Source: CBDCRK01 sp965220955 (GTDB lineage: Bacteria > Desulfobacterota > Binatia > Bin18 > CBDCRK01). Taken from it: a stretch of DNA of 64,000 nucleotides. Position 1 is the first letter of the stretch. Every line of letters begins with the position of its first letter. Positions 42,471 to 52,007 of this stretch are shown one piece after another. Made by a program: the position numbers and the translations under genes. Under the pieces are notes generated by a model. It saw nothing but the letters and a program-made list of their open reading frames with translations, did not search any database and was not told the origin of the DNA. The DNA lies in contig CBDCRK010000036.1 of assembly GCA_965220955.1 (NCBI GenBank), positions 304,333 through 368,332 on the forward strand. The letters are read 5' to 3'.

Positions 42471-43541
42471 ATGAATACAATTACTGTTAACCTTGGCCCT
42501 CGTTCCTACCCAATCTACATCGGAGCGAATGTGCTAGGTGAACTCGGCCGCCTGTTGCGCGAGCGGCAGTTCAGTGATCGGGTGGTAGTAGTGACAGACT
42601 CGGTTGTAGGTAAGATCTATTGTGAGCCGACCGTGCAGGCACTGGCAAACGCAGGCCTGGATCCTTGGGTAGTAGAGATTCCTGCAGGAGAGGAACACAA
42701 AAATCTTGCTTGGTTGGCGTTTATCTACGACAAGCTTATTGAGGGTAGAACCGACCGCCGCTCGCCCCTGGTAGCTTTGGGCGGAGGGGTAGTAGGCGAC
42801 ATGGCTGGCTTTGCTGCGGCTACTCTTTTGCGCGGCCTCCCACTGATCCAGGTGCCTACCACCCTTCTTGCCCAGGTAGACGCAAGCGTGGGAGGAAAGA
42901 CCGGGATCAACCATTCCACCGGGAAAAACTTAATTGGCGCCTTCTACCAACCCAGGCTTGTGCTTATTGATGTGGACATGCTCAAGACCCTGCCTCAGCG
43001 TGAGTTTGTGGCTGGCTTGGCCGAGGTGATCAAATACGGGATCATTCTCGACCCCGAGTTGTTTGCTATGCTTGAAGGACGGCTGTCTGCCATTTTGCAT
43101 CTAAACTCCGCGCTTCTCACACACATTGTCACCGTATGTTGTCGGCTCAAAGCCAGGGTGGTGGAGGAAGATGAAACCGAGGGTGGCTATCGCGCAATCT
43201 TAAACTTTGGCCACACCCTGGGACACGCGGTTGAAAGTGCTACCGAATATAGAGAGTTTTTGCATGGCGAAGCAGTGGCAATGGGGCTGATCTTTGCCGC
43301 CCGCCTATCACAACAGAGGGGGCTATGCACTGAGAGCACCTATGAGCGCATTAGACAGCTGATCAAAAGGGCAGGGCTACCGGTGGAGGTGCCTTCCAGG
43401 GCTAAAGGCGAACACCTGGCCCTGGTAATGGAGACTGACAAAAAGACTGCTGCAGGAAAGATCAAGTTTGTTTGCATTGAGGAGATCGGCAAGACATGCT
43501 TTGAGTATATGAGTGCCAAGGAGATAGTGGAGTATCTATGA
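42471..43541 (+). CDS. aroB: 3-dehydroquinate synthase
   Basis: 356 aa, NAD- and metal-dependent. NAD site GGGVVGDMAGFAAATLLRG, QVPTTLLAQVDASVGGKTGI, GLAEVIKYG, and metal-binding His in LNFGHTLGHAVE and FLHGEAVAMG. It starts 9 bases after aroK; aroC-aroK-aroB form one shikimate cluster downstream of pilQ. Confidence 0.95.
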   Translation: MNTITVNLGPRSYPIYIGANVLGELGRLLRERQFSDRVVVVTDSVVGKIYCEPTVQALANAGLDPWVVEIPAGEEHKNLAWLAFIYDKLIEGRTDRRSPLVALGGGVVGDMAGFAAATLLRGLPLIQVPTTLLAQVDASVGGKTGINHSTGKNLIGAFYQPRLVLIDVDMLKTLPQREFVAGLAEVIKYGIILDPELFAMLEGRLSAILHLNSALLTHIVTVCCRLKARVVEEDETEGGYRAILNFGHTLGHAVESATEYREFLHGEAVAMGLIFAARLSQQRGLCTESTYERIRQLIKRAGLPVEVPSRAKGEHLALVMETDKKTAAGKIKFVCIEEIGKTCFEYMSAKEIVEYL

Positions 43542-43684
43542 GAAGGGAGGAGTGGATTGGTGGAGTAAATGTGGGGCACTTTTGGGACGCTATAGGGGAA
43601 TATTTGCTTGTCATGTCACCACAGAATGTCAATAAATCCAAAGAGTTATATTTTTACATGCAAATCGGAAGGCGAGATCTTATA

Positions 43685-43702
43685 TAGTGTCGCGCCACAC
43701 TA
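43685..43702. promoter_or_regulatory. Palindromic operator upstream of the HigA remnant
   Basis: TAGTGTCGC/GCCACACTA, 8 of 9 positions symmetric. The GTGTnGCGCnACAC core recurs at 55491-55508 in front of the second HigA-type gene. Confidence 0.5.
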
Positions 43703-43739
43703 TATATTACCCCTACAGGATGGCTTGGAAGAGGATATT

Positions 43740-43817
43740 ATGCCACAAAATCCAGAGAAGTACGCACATCCCGGCGCCTTCATCAGGGAACATGTGATTC
43801 CTCGGGAATGTCGGTGA
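43740..43817 (+). pseudogene. HigA-type antitoxin remnant
   Basis: The 25-residue start NPEKYAHPGAFIREHVIP matches the N-terminus of HigA antitoxins and of the large protein at 55.5 kb. It then shifts frame (an out-of-frame MSVTAAA follows, matching MSVTDAA) and is lost. No HigB toxin remains visible upstream. Confidence 0.65.
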
Positions 43818-43928
43818 CGGCCGCCGCAGGCTGTCCTCGAAGCGCTGGCGCAGTGACCGCCCCGGCCATCCGGCACGGGGGACTGCCGCATCTGCCCACA
43901 CGCACAACAAATTCATGATAGCCTGATA

Positions 43929-43956
43929 GTAGAGGCGAAAAGTTTTTCGCCTCTAC
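43929..43956. repeat. Perfect 13-bp inverted repeat (MITE-like/terminator-like hairpin)
   Basis: GTAGAGGCGAAAA (43929-43941) and TTTTCGCCTCTAC (43944-43956) with a 2-base loop. It shares its GTAGRGGCGA terminus with 30172-30259. Confidence 0.6.
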
Positions 43957-43982
43957 GTGACTTCCTTAGAAGGAAAAGGTGC

Positions 43983-44531
43983 ATGGCGGACCGAACTGAG
44001 TTTTCACCCGGTCAGATCATAGTCTTGAAGTCCGACCCCTCCGTAAAGGGGACGGTTGTTGAAACAGTTCTGGGTGAACCTGAAAACCGCTTCAGAGTTT
44101 TTATAGCCGGAAATGTTCAGACCTATTACGCCTCTCAGTTACAGGCCGAAGAGCAGCACGATAACAACACTCAGTTACTTTCGTGTGAGCGCTTTCATGC
44201 CTACCTGACCGCCCAGCAAATACGGCATCCCAGCCTCTCGACCCTGTATTCACTCAACGCGGCCCGTGTAGACTTCATTCCCTACCAGTTCCGGCCTGTG
44301 CTGCGCTTCATCCGGTCGGACCGTCCGCGCCTGCTGATTGCCGACGGCGTGGGTGTTGGAAAGACAATTGAGGCCGGCTTGATTCTGCGGGAATTGCAGG
44401 CTCGGCGGGACATCAAGTCCGTCCTCATCATCTGTCCCCGTCCACTGGTGACTGAGCCTTCGCAAGCGAATCAGCGGGCGGGTAATGCCTCACGTCATGC
44501 CAGGCTTGACCCGACATCCAACCTCGCCTAG
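43983..44531 (+). pseudogene. Truncated SNF2/RapA-type helicase
   Basis: The first ~165 residues match the N-terminal part of large SNF2-like helicases: a small beta domain (FSPGQIIVLKSDPSVKG), FIPYQFRPVLRFIRSDRPRL, Walker A IADGVGVGKTIEAGLILREL and SVLIICPRPLV. Then the frame runs into a repeat-like CGTCATGCC sequence and stops. At least several hundred residues, including the DEAH box and second RecA domain, are missing. Related full proteins occur in phage-defence systems such as DISARM, but that link is only by family. Confidence 0.7.
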
Positions 44532-44955
44532 ATGCCTGCATTGGGTCTTTACGCAGAGTGAAATAATCTGTAAAGACAGCGCCGGAATTTTCAACGAACG
44601 AGGAATTCTAGTTCTTCTTGAGCTATGCTCCGACCATGGTGGCGGTATCATTACACGACATACTGCCTCCTTAGTTTGCACTTTCCATATGCGAACACTG
44701 ACTCCGGTTCAACGCTACGGCTAGCACAGGAGAAATAGAGGCAGGAGAGGGAGCCCTCTGTATGTAGTTTTCAAATAGAGAGATACACAGGTAGAAGAGA
44801 AGATGGCCGATATACGTGGATGGAAGTTTGAGGCAGTACGACAGCGCTGCACGCTTACCGAAATGATAAAGAGGGTAAGCGAATGCGCCAAATCTCGAAG
44901 ATATGGGTAGACGGCATGATGATTGCGCCAATAATCGCAGTACAGGAAGGAATCA
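44532..44955. other. Intergenic, little recognised
   Basis: It starts with a palindromic CGTCATGCC/TTGACCC-type interspersed repeat at about 44490-44520. A 35-codon ORF at 44803-44910 has no ribosome site and is not called. Confidence 0.3.
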
Positions 44956-45720
44956 ATGGCAACAGACTTCAGCTTTGCGCGAAACTTGATTGACAAGCTC
45001 GATGGATGGGTGAACAAGCTCGCCGCGCCTCTGATGCCGCCTCGTAGGGGCGGCGAGGAGCCGGACATGATTCGGCTTGAACTCCGCGAACAGATACCGC
45101 ATACCGTCATGATTGGAAAGTGCGTCCGGGCCGTGAGTGGCATTCATGGAGCGCTTGTTCTCGCCGATCTAGGCTACGTGGCAGAGTGTGGCGCCCTGTT
45201 GAGAATAGTCTCCGACTTTTGCACCGAAATCATAGCTATCAGCAGTGCACTGAATAGAGGGGGCGATCTGCCACGCGCCGTGCAGACTTTTGTGAAGCAG
45301 TATTTTACTCCGATACCGCAAACGCCAGAGCAGTTGAAGGCAGCCGACCGCGCCCGTTACGTAAGCCGCGAGACGTTGATCAAGGAAGTAGGACGCTTTT
45401 TGGCTGAGAGCGCGAACGTAGACAGTGAACAATCGCTTCCCGTCTCTAGGTTTCTTAACATGGTCTACGACAAATATGTGCATGGCGCTTATGAAACCAC
45501 TATGGAGTTGTGTGACCCGGACACTGGTCGTTTCATGATGTGCGGTCATCTGTCCCCATCGAAGCGACAGGAGTTTGCCGAGGCTGTGTTTCTGAAACTT
45601 CATGAAGTCGTGGTTGCTATTGAACACACCGCCGCAGTTACCGGGCAGGAGGAAATTTTCAAGGCGGCACGCGATGCGCGTCGTACCATGGATGATTCGG
45701 GCTTTTGGATAACATGTTGA
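44956..45720 (+). CDS. Hypothetical protein, 254 aa
   Basis: Mostly helical soluble protein, unrecognised. Notable stretches are ALLRIVSDFCTEIIAISSAL and FLNMVYDKYVHGAYETTMEL, the latter with conserved-looking YVHGAYE. It may be related to DUF5677-type proteins, but I am not sure. Ribosome site AGGAAGGAA before the ATG. Its base composition is like its neighbours in the island. Confidence 0.55.
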   Translation: MATDFSFARNLIDKLDGWVNKLAAPLMPPRRGGEEPDMIRLELREQIPHTVMIGKCVRAVSGIHGALVLADLGYVAECGALLRIVSDFCTEIIAISSALNRGGDLPRAVQTFVKQYFTPIPQTPEQLKAADRARYVSRETLIKEVGRFLAESANVDSEQSLPVSRFLNMVYDKYVHGAYETTMELCDPDTGRFMMCGHLSPSKRQEFAEAVFLKLHEVVVAIEHTAAVTGQEEIFKAARDARRTMDDSGFWITC

Positions 45721-45813
45721 TTCCAGTAGGATAAAGAGTAAATCGGCTCAGAGAGGATAACGCACTGAGGCTTGACATTCATCGAAGCCAAAACCTACGA
45801 CTGGGAGCGGGTT

Positions 45814-45921
45814 GTGAGTAAAGGGATCGTTGGCGCTATAGTAGGCGGTTCGTTCGCTCTGATAATATGGCTATTTCATCGTGTGAAAAGTCTTTTCAAG
45901 AAAGGTAAAAACAATGTCTAA
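45814..45921 (+). CDS. Possible 35-aa membrane peptide
   Basis: GTG start with GGGAG about 7 bases upstream. A single transmembrane helix (IVGAIVGGSFALIIWLF) is followed by a basic tail (HRVKSLFKKGKNNV). Such short hydrophobic-basic peptides can be toxins or membrane stress peptides; function unknown. Confidence 0.35.
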   Translation: MSKGIVGAIVGGSFALIIWLFHRVKSLFKKGKNNV

Positions 45922-46100
45922 CCAACGCTTACATTCGTCAACCTGGTTCAGGAAGCGACGAGGCCCTCGGCTGACGTCGAGCCTCGGAGTCACAAACTCT
46001 GATACGAGAGATTCCGGCAGAAGCCACCTAGAAACACTATACGTCATAAAACGAAGCGGCGGTTGAGATAATACCTTTCAAACGCAAGGAGAAAATTCCT

Positions 46101-46370
46101 ATGCCCTATACCAGATATACGCCGCAAGAAGTCGAATCACGCGGTGAAGCAACGTATGTGCAACAGATTCGGGACAAGGTGGACCCTAAGCACAAAGGCA
46201 AGTTCTTGGTCATCGACATTGAAACGGGTGATTACGAAATGAACGCTGACGATTTGGTCGCAACGCAACGGCTACTGAGCAATCATCCCAACGCTGTTAT
46301 TTACGGTTTACGGATTGGCTTTCCAACTGCCTATCGTATTGGTGGTGGCTTCTCGGTGAAAACACGATGA
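46101..46370 (+). CDS. Small protein paired with a clan AA protease, 89 aa
   Basis: Unrecognised. It has YTPQEVESRGEATYVQQIRD then FLVIDIETGDYEMNADDLVA. AAGGAG before the ATG. Its stop overlaps the start of the protease gene by 4 bases, so the two form a translationally coupled pair, much like a toxin-antitoxin arrangement. The function is not known to me. Confidence 0.6.
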   Translation: MPYTRYTPQEVESRGEATYVQQIRDKVDPKHKGKFLVIDIETGDYEMNADDLVATQRLLSNHPNAVIYGLRIGFPTAYRIGGGFSVKTR

Positions 46371-46738
46371 TGACTGGACAGGTTACAGCTAACCGAGAAG
46401 CTGTCATTGAATTGGAAGTTGTTAGCTCGGAGCAGAGAAAAGAAAAAGTTGAGGCAGTTATTGATACGGGCTTCAATGGCTATCTGACCCTGCCGAGTGA
46501 TGTGGTCAGCCGTCTCAAACTTCAACTGGCGGGAAATCGGCGGACCACCCTTGGTGACGGGAATACCGTGGTGCTGGATGTGTATCTTGCGAAAGTGGTA
46601 GGGCATAGCCACGAACGCGAAGTACTTGTTTTACAAACAGAAGGCGGCCCGTTGATCGGTATGTCATTGCTCTATGGAAATCGCGTGATGCTAACGATTG
46701 TAAACGGTGGTAACGTAACGATAGACCCTCTCCAGTAA
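46367..46738 (+). CDS. Clan AA (retropepsin-like) aspartic protease
   Basis: 123 aa. The catalytic loop is VEAVIDTGFNGYLTLP (D-T-G, about residues 31-33), followed by beta strands and a GGPLIGMSLLYG flap-side Gly motif (GxxLL). A single DTG indicates a homodimer like retropepsin. It is coupled to the upstream 89-aa protein. Confidence 0.72.
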   Translation: MMTGQVTANREAVIELEVVSSEQRKEKVEAVIDTGFNGYLTLPSDVVSRLKLQLAGNRRTTLGDGNTVVLDVYLAKVVGHSHEREVLVLQTEGGPLIGMSLLYGNRVMLTIVNGGNVTIDPLQ

Positions 46739-46761
46739 ACTAGGCGAATTTTCCAAGTCAC

Positions 46762-47025
46762 TATTTCATTTTCTGTATGTTCGGTAACACCTGCGGGGGT
46801 TAGCGAACGGGGTTCCTATCGGGTTCCTGAGATCGAGGACGGCGAGGCCCAGCCGTATCAACGCGTCGCCACCGTAGCCCTTCAATTCGCGTTCGTAGAG
46901 CAGGTCGGGGACGGCGAACCGGTACGGCAGGCGGAAGCTGGCCTCCAGAAGGAACCCGCGTTCCAGATCAACCAGAACGGAGGTGTCGGAGACCAGTACT
47001 TGTATAGGACTCAGTCTCCAGCCGC
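46762..47025 (-). pseudogene. PIN-domain protein remnant
   Basis: The frame reads IQVLVSDTSVLVDLERGFLL, EASFRLPYRFAVPDLLYERE, LKGYGGDALIRLGLAVLDL, the N-terminal half of a PIN toxin, then loses similarity and stops. The position of the expected start codon is ATA. It lies directly behind the ImmA/IrrE remnant, and the same gene pair occurs in pieces at 55103-55392. Confidence 0.6.
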
Positions 47026-47409
47026 CTCGTGTTCAACAGTTGGCGGCTCGTCCATCTGGCGGTTCAGTTCGCGTACCGACACGCCGAGTAACTCCGCTGC
47101 CTTAGATTCGGAGATAGCTCTCTCGGCAAGCGCCCGAAAGGTGAGGCGCTCTCCCCAGTCCTGACGGTTCACCACAATAACGGGCACAACGCCGTGCCCG
47201 GAGCGGCGGACACGCGCCGTCAGGCCATCGATATTCGTCAGATCGACGGCAAGAACCTTGATTCCCTGCTCCTCCAGCAGTTCAACGAGGTTGGGGATCG
47301 GATCGATACCAAGGCTCCAGTGGTCTCGCAGACTTCGGGCTGCGCGGTCGGCCTCGGAAACATCCCACACAACGGGATAGAGAGCCTCAGGCGGGCGGTG
47401 CCATTCCAC
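47011..47409 (-). pseudogene. ImmA/IrrE (M78) metallopeptidase remnant with the catalytic centre deleted
   Basis: Residues 1-87 (AARSLRDHWSLGIDPIPNLV, VIVVNRQDWGERLTF) match the front of M78 peptidases. It then jumps straight to the family's C-terminal helix-turn segment (RALAERAISESKAAELLGVS). The HExxH zinc-binding domain, about 170 residues, is gone. The junction lies at ERLTF, a sequence likely present on both sides, so deletion by short direct repeats is plausible. Confidence 0.7.
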
Positions 47410-47410
47410 A

Positions 47411-47743
47411 CTATGTAAGGTTCAGCAATTCCTCCACCAAAAGATACCGCTCTAGAAGATGCAGGACCTGGGCCTCAACCTGGGACTCCTCCCGCCTGCT
47501 CGTGATCTTTTTCTTCCTGAACTCCACCGCTTCAAGGGCCATGTCCTGGTCCCCAACCAGATAGTCCACCGAGACGCCAAGCGCGCCGGCAAGCGCAATC
47601 AGAACACCAGAGCTAGGCATCGATTCGTTGCGCTCATATTTCCCGATTGCCTGGGCAGTTACGCGGTTTCCAATTTTCACCGCTAATCCCCTGAGAGACA
47701 GACCAGCGGCGGAGCGAGCGAGTTTAAGTCTTTGTCCTGGCAG
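47411..47743 (-). pseudogene. XRE-type HTH part of the broken XRE-ImmA gene
   Basis: About 110 aa with an intact HTH (LKLARSAAGLSLRGLAVKIG, VTAQAIGKYERNESMPSSGV) and the linker that normally continues into the M78 domain. It ends in LLNLT-stop, one base out of frame from the next piece. CTG 47743, with GAGAAGGAG upstream, fits the family start. It may still bind DNA alone. Confidence 0.6.
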
Positions 47744-47973
47744 TGGTTTCTCCTTCTCAATATGATTATCAAATATATGAAATCAATCATATTTTGTAAA
47801 CTTGTACACCCCTGATGAAGTGTAACATCAATGCTTAAAAGCACCTGAGCGGTGGAAGTGGGGTATTGTCGCGGACACTTCCCTGTGACTCGGGCAATTT
47901 CTTTGCATCTCCATGACAAAGAGAATATCCATGGTCAGACAGAATAACACAAGAATTTTTGCCAAAAAATCTA

Positions 47974-48002
47974 TTGCCAAAAATATTTTTGTCATTTATC
48001 AT
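47974..48002 (+). promoter_or_regulatory. Candidate promoter for the AAA ATPase pair
   Basis: TTGCCA (47974-47979) and TATCAT (47997-48002) with a 17-base spacer, in an AT-rich patch before the ATG at 48038. Confidence 0.4.
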
Positions 48003-48037
48003 AATACTATACTAGAATCTCCATAGGAGCTTCATAT

Positions 48038-49234
48038 ATGCGTAACATCACTGGACAAGCAGTCGTCGGCGACGACCTCTATGGACGAGATTACGAGATA
48101 GCCCGTCTCTGGGAAAAGCTGGAACAGGGCGAGCACATTCTGATGCTCGCCCCCAGGCGGGTGGGCAAGACCAGCTTGATGCTAGAGCTCCACCGCGCAC
48201 CCCGCGAGAATTGGGATGTCATCTATGTGGATGTTGAAAGTGGGGACGACCCGGCTGACTGCATAGCGGCGATTATCGCTGCTCTGGCAGACAAGCCCCA
48301 ATATCGAAGCCGTTTCGAGGCGATTCCATTCTCAAACGCTATCAAGGATGTCTTTGGACGCCTGTCCGCCAGTGTCGATACTGGCATATTGCATGTCGAG
48401 CTCAAACAGGCGATTGGTCATGAGTGGGAACACGCCGCAGACCAACTTACGGCGCGTCTGACGAGCCTGCCGAGCACTGGCAGTAATCTTCTAATCATCA
48501 TTGATGAACTGCCATTCCTCCTTTCGCAGATGCTGCAAGCTGAGGAGCGGCAACGTGACGCCGAACTGCTGCTGTCTCGGCTTCGGTTCTGGCGCCAAGC
48601 GCCGGAATTGCGCACCAAAGTCCGCACGCTTGTTGGCGGGTCAATCGGACTCGAAGGGGTCCTGCGGCGCGTTGGCCTTTCGGGATTGATCAATGACCTC
48701 TCCCCGTTCCGCCTGAACTCGTGGGATAGGCCGACCGCTGTCGAATTTCTGAAGGGGCTGGGCGGTGACTATAGTTTTCATCTCGACGAAGGAGCTATCG
48801 CGCACATCCTGGACCTGCTGCGGGAGCCCGTCCCGTACCACGTACAACTCTTCTTCTCGGCGCTTCGCGATGCTTGCAGAGGTGAGCCTTCCTGCGTTTC
48901 GTTGGCGATGATTGAACGATGTTTCGCGGAACGGCTGGCAGGGGCCAGTGGCACTGCCCATCTGGACCATTACGCAGCACGCCTCGAAATGGGATTCGAC
49001 AAAAATGAGTACGAAGCGGCACGTGATATCCTGAGCCGCGTCTGCCGACGAGCGGATGGTGTGAATCTTGCGGAACTCGAAGACCTGCGACAGCAAAACG
49101 AGCAAACGTTCCGGTCAGTGCTGCGCGATCTGGAGGCCGACGGTTACGTAAAACATGAAGACAGCCGGCTGAAATTCTGCTCGAATCTCTTACGGGAATG
49201 GTGGCGGAAATACCACGGGAGTGTCGCGTCATGA
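48038..49234 (+). CDS. AAA/STAND-like ATPase, first of a pair
   Basis: 398 aa. Walker A APRRVGKTS at residues 38-46, Walker B NLLIIIDELP ending at about 159, sensor-like GGSIGLEGVL. The C-terminal ~80 residues form a winged helix (YEAARDILSRVCRRADGVNL, TFRSVLRDLEADGYVKHEDS). It resembles ATPases of the archaeal_ATPase group. Its stop overlaps the next start (ATGA), so the two ATPases are coupled and probably act together. Role unknown; defence is a guess from the island context. Confidence 0.75.
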   Translation: MRNITGQAVVGDDLYGRDYEIARLWEKLEQGEHILMLAPRRVGKTSLMLELHRAPRENWDVIYVDVESGDDPADCIAAIIAALADKPQYRSRFEAIPFSNAIKDVFGRLSASVDTGILHVELKQAIGHEWEHAADQLTARLTSLPSTGSNLLIIIDELPFLLSQMLQAEERQRDAELLLSRLRFWRQAPELRTKVRTLVGGSIGLEGVLRRVGLSGLINDLSPFRLNSWDRPTAVEFLKGLGGDYSFHLDEGAIAHILDLLREPVPYHVQLFFSALRDACRGEPSCVSLAMIERCFAERLAGASGTAHLDHYAARLEMGFDKNEYEAARDILSRVCRRADGVNLAELEDLRQQNEQTFRSVLRDLEADGYVKHEDSRLKFCSNLLREWWRKYHGSVAS

Positions 49235-51996
49235 TCCGCCAGCGCCTTTACAACCCGGCCCAGCTGACTCCTGACGAGCTGAGGGCGTCGTTCGTCGCTC
49301 GTAAGGAAACCCTTGCAGAGATGATCCGCCTGATCCGCGAACAGCCGCGCGGACGGCCGTGTCAGCACATGATGCTTATCGGCCCGCGCGGAATGGGAAA
49401 GACCACCCTGGGGTTGCGGTTTCTGCACGCGGTCGAAGAATCGTCCGACCTTACCGCACACTGGCAACCCGTCCCGTTCTACGAGGAAAGCTACGGTGTT
49501 GGCAATTTGGCGGATTTCTGGCTTACCTCTCTACGCCATCTGACCCGCGCCACCAGGGATCTGCGATGGGAGGAAAGAGCCGACGCCCTAGCCCAGGACG
49601 AAGGAGACACGGAGCGGCTTGCCGCGTATGCACTCGCAGCGCTTATGGACTTTTGCCAGGCAAGCGGAAAACGATTGATCCTGTTCGTCGAGAACCTCGA
49701 CGCTGTCTTCGAGCAGTTGCACAACGAGCGTGAAGTTCACGCGCTACGCGCGAACCTGATCGAGCGTCCCGATATCCTGCTGGTCGGATCGGCTAACGCC
49801 GTCTTTGAAGCCATTCGAGGCTACGGCAAACCGCTTTACGAGTTCTTCCGGCTCTTTATGCTCGAAGGTTTGGGGCAGGAAGAGACTCTCCAGATACTTG
49901 AGGCGCTTGCAGATCTTGAAGACAAGCCGGAAATTTCAGAAACCCTGCGTCGTGAGCGCGGCCGGCTGGAGACCCTACGTCGGCTGACGGGCGGGAACCC
50001 GCGGCTGCTGGTTCTTGCCTGTCGGCTACTGATCGAATCGCCGCTCGGCTCTGCCTTTGAGGATCTGGAACGGCTCATCGACGAACAGACGCCTTATTTT
50101 AAAGCCCGGATCGAGGAATTACCGGTTCAGTCCCGCAAGCTATTTCACTGTCTCGCGGAGGGATGGAAGCCGATGCTGGCGAGGGAGATTGCCGACGCCG
50201 CAAGGCTGAACTCTTCGCATGCTAGCGCTCAACTCAAGCAGCTTGTGGAAAAGGGCTACGCCAGAGAGGTCCGGCTACGGGGAGCAAAGCGGACGCGATA
50301 TGAAGTCAGTGACCGGTTTTACAACATCTACTATCTGCTGCGTTTCTCGCGTGCGGGCCGAGACCGCCTGGAGCGGCTCGTCGCCTTCCTTCACGATCTC
50401 TTCGGTCCGTCTGGAATGCGGACGATGTATCCTGCAGCGCTGGCGGCGTTACGAGAGGACGGCTCGCGCGCTAGAGAAGCGTCTGATTGGCTCGCCATCC
50501 TGGCTAGCTACGTGGCTGGAGATGAAGACTTCAAAGGACGAGAGGACTGGCTACGCGAAGCGCTCGCCCTTGCCAGGAACATCATCGGTCCAAACGCGCC
50601 TGTCGTCGAGAAAATTCAGAAAGCATTTGCAGGCCAAGATCAAGAAAGTCAAAACCGTGCTATCGAATGGATGGGAAATATCTTTACGCTGGCCAAAGCT
50701 GGATCGAGCCACGGACATGGAAGCGTTCCTTCGAAAATCTTCAGAAGTACTCCCAGACGTGGAAGCGTTTCTTCGAAAAGCTACGGAAGTACTCCCGGAA
50801 AACGCCTTTGTATGGACGCAGCTTGGCCTCGTGTTGGTTGTGGAAAAACGGTACGAAGACGCCATCGCTGCCTCTACTCGAGCTCTGGAACATGCAAGTC
50901 AAGATGATACGCCATCTGGGCGCGCCACAGCCGGTGCGGCATTAGCTAGTAAGGGCTTAGCCTTTCTCCAAATGAGGAGGCCCGAAGACGCCATCGCCAA
51001 CCTCAATCAAGTATCGGAGTATATCCGTCTGGACGACCCGGTGAAATTGCGCCACGTGGTGGCCTTGGCACACAAGGTCAACGGCACTGTTCTCGCCCAA
51101 TCAGGATCGCCATGAAGAGGCTATCGACGCTCTGCAGCGTGTTACGGAATATGTCCGTCCAGATGATCCTGTGGACTCACGCCAATTGGCTGCCGAAGCA
51201 CTTGAGGACAAGGGTGACATTCTTGCCAAACTGGAACGGCACGAAGAGGCCATCGTTACCTGGGAACGGGTTGCTGAGTATATCCGCGAGGATGATCCAA
51301 CGGAACTGCGCTATGTAGCCATTAGATCTCTACTCCACAAGGCCATTATCCTTGCTGAACTGAAACGGTACGAAGACGTAGTCGCCAGTTTTCTACGCGC
51401 CTTGGAGTATGTCCACCCAAACGACCCGACGGAACAACTCCACGCGGTCGCTGGAGCTCTGATAAGTGGCAGTCGGTTGTCGAACCTGCTCGGAAAGCAC
51501 GATGAAGCAGAAGCTATTTGCATAAGGGTGACGGGCGTCGAACCGACGTATGATGAAGCATGGTGTGTTCTGGCGGAGACGATTCTTTACCAGGATGACG
51601 ATGCGCGTCTATCGGAGGCCGAGGAGTGCGCCCGCCGTGCGGTGGAATTGGCGCCGAGGAACCCACACGCTTTGCGTACGCTTTCCGATGTTTTGGCTCG
51701 TCGTGGCAAATGGACGGAAGCGCTCGACCGGCTTGAAAACGCCCTGCATATCGGTGGGAGCGATTTCCATGAAACAAAACCGGTCCGGTTTGACGGGATC
51801 ATTGATCCGTGCGGTCGCCGCTGGCCATGGGTCTCGGATCAAGCGGATGATGGAGGAAGCCGGGCTAGCCGAACCAATGGAGCCGCTCTGGCACGCTGTA
51901 CGGGTGGAATTGGGTGAAGAACTTGAACCTCTGCCCGCAGAGATCATGGATACCGTGACCGAAATCCGACACAAGTTTACCGAGAAACGACGTTGA
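49231..51996 (+). pseudogene. Large AAA ATPase with TPR-like repeats, frameshifted three times
   Basis: The first ~480 residues are in frame 1: Walker A GPRGMGKTT (residues 51-59), Walker B-like LILFVENLD (149-157), then a winged helix (LAREIADAARLNSSHASAQL). At about 50690-50720 similarity moves to frame 2 (AFLRKSSEVLPDVE repeats, VWTQLGLVLVVEKRYEDAIA). At about 51100 it moves to frame 3 (RHEEAIDALQRVTEYVRPDD), and at about 51800 back to frame 1 (AEPMEPLWHAVRVELGEELE). All shifts go the same way. Together they make a ~920-aa ATPase-TPR protein, now decayed or carrying sequencing errors. Confidence 0.7.
50719..50802. repeat. Two tandem 42-bp repeats inside the ATPase-TPR gene
   Basis: Units 50719-50760 and 50761-50802, both containing GAAGTACTCCC and encoding AFLRKSSEVLPDVE/AFLRKATEVLPENA. 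Confidence 0.7.
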
Positions 51997-52007
51997 ATAT
52001 GACACGA

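Noticed and set aside
44803..44910. 35-codon ORF (MADIRGWKFEAVRQRCTLTE...)
   Set aside because: No ribosome site or recognisable feature; too short to support.
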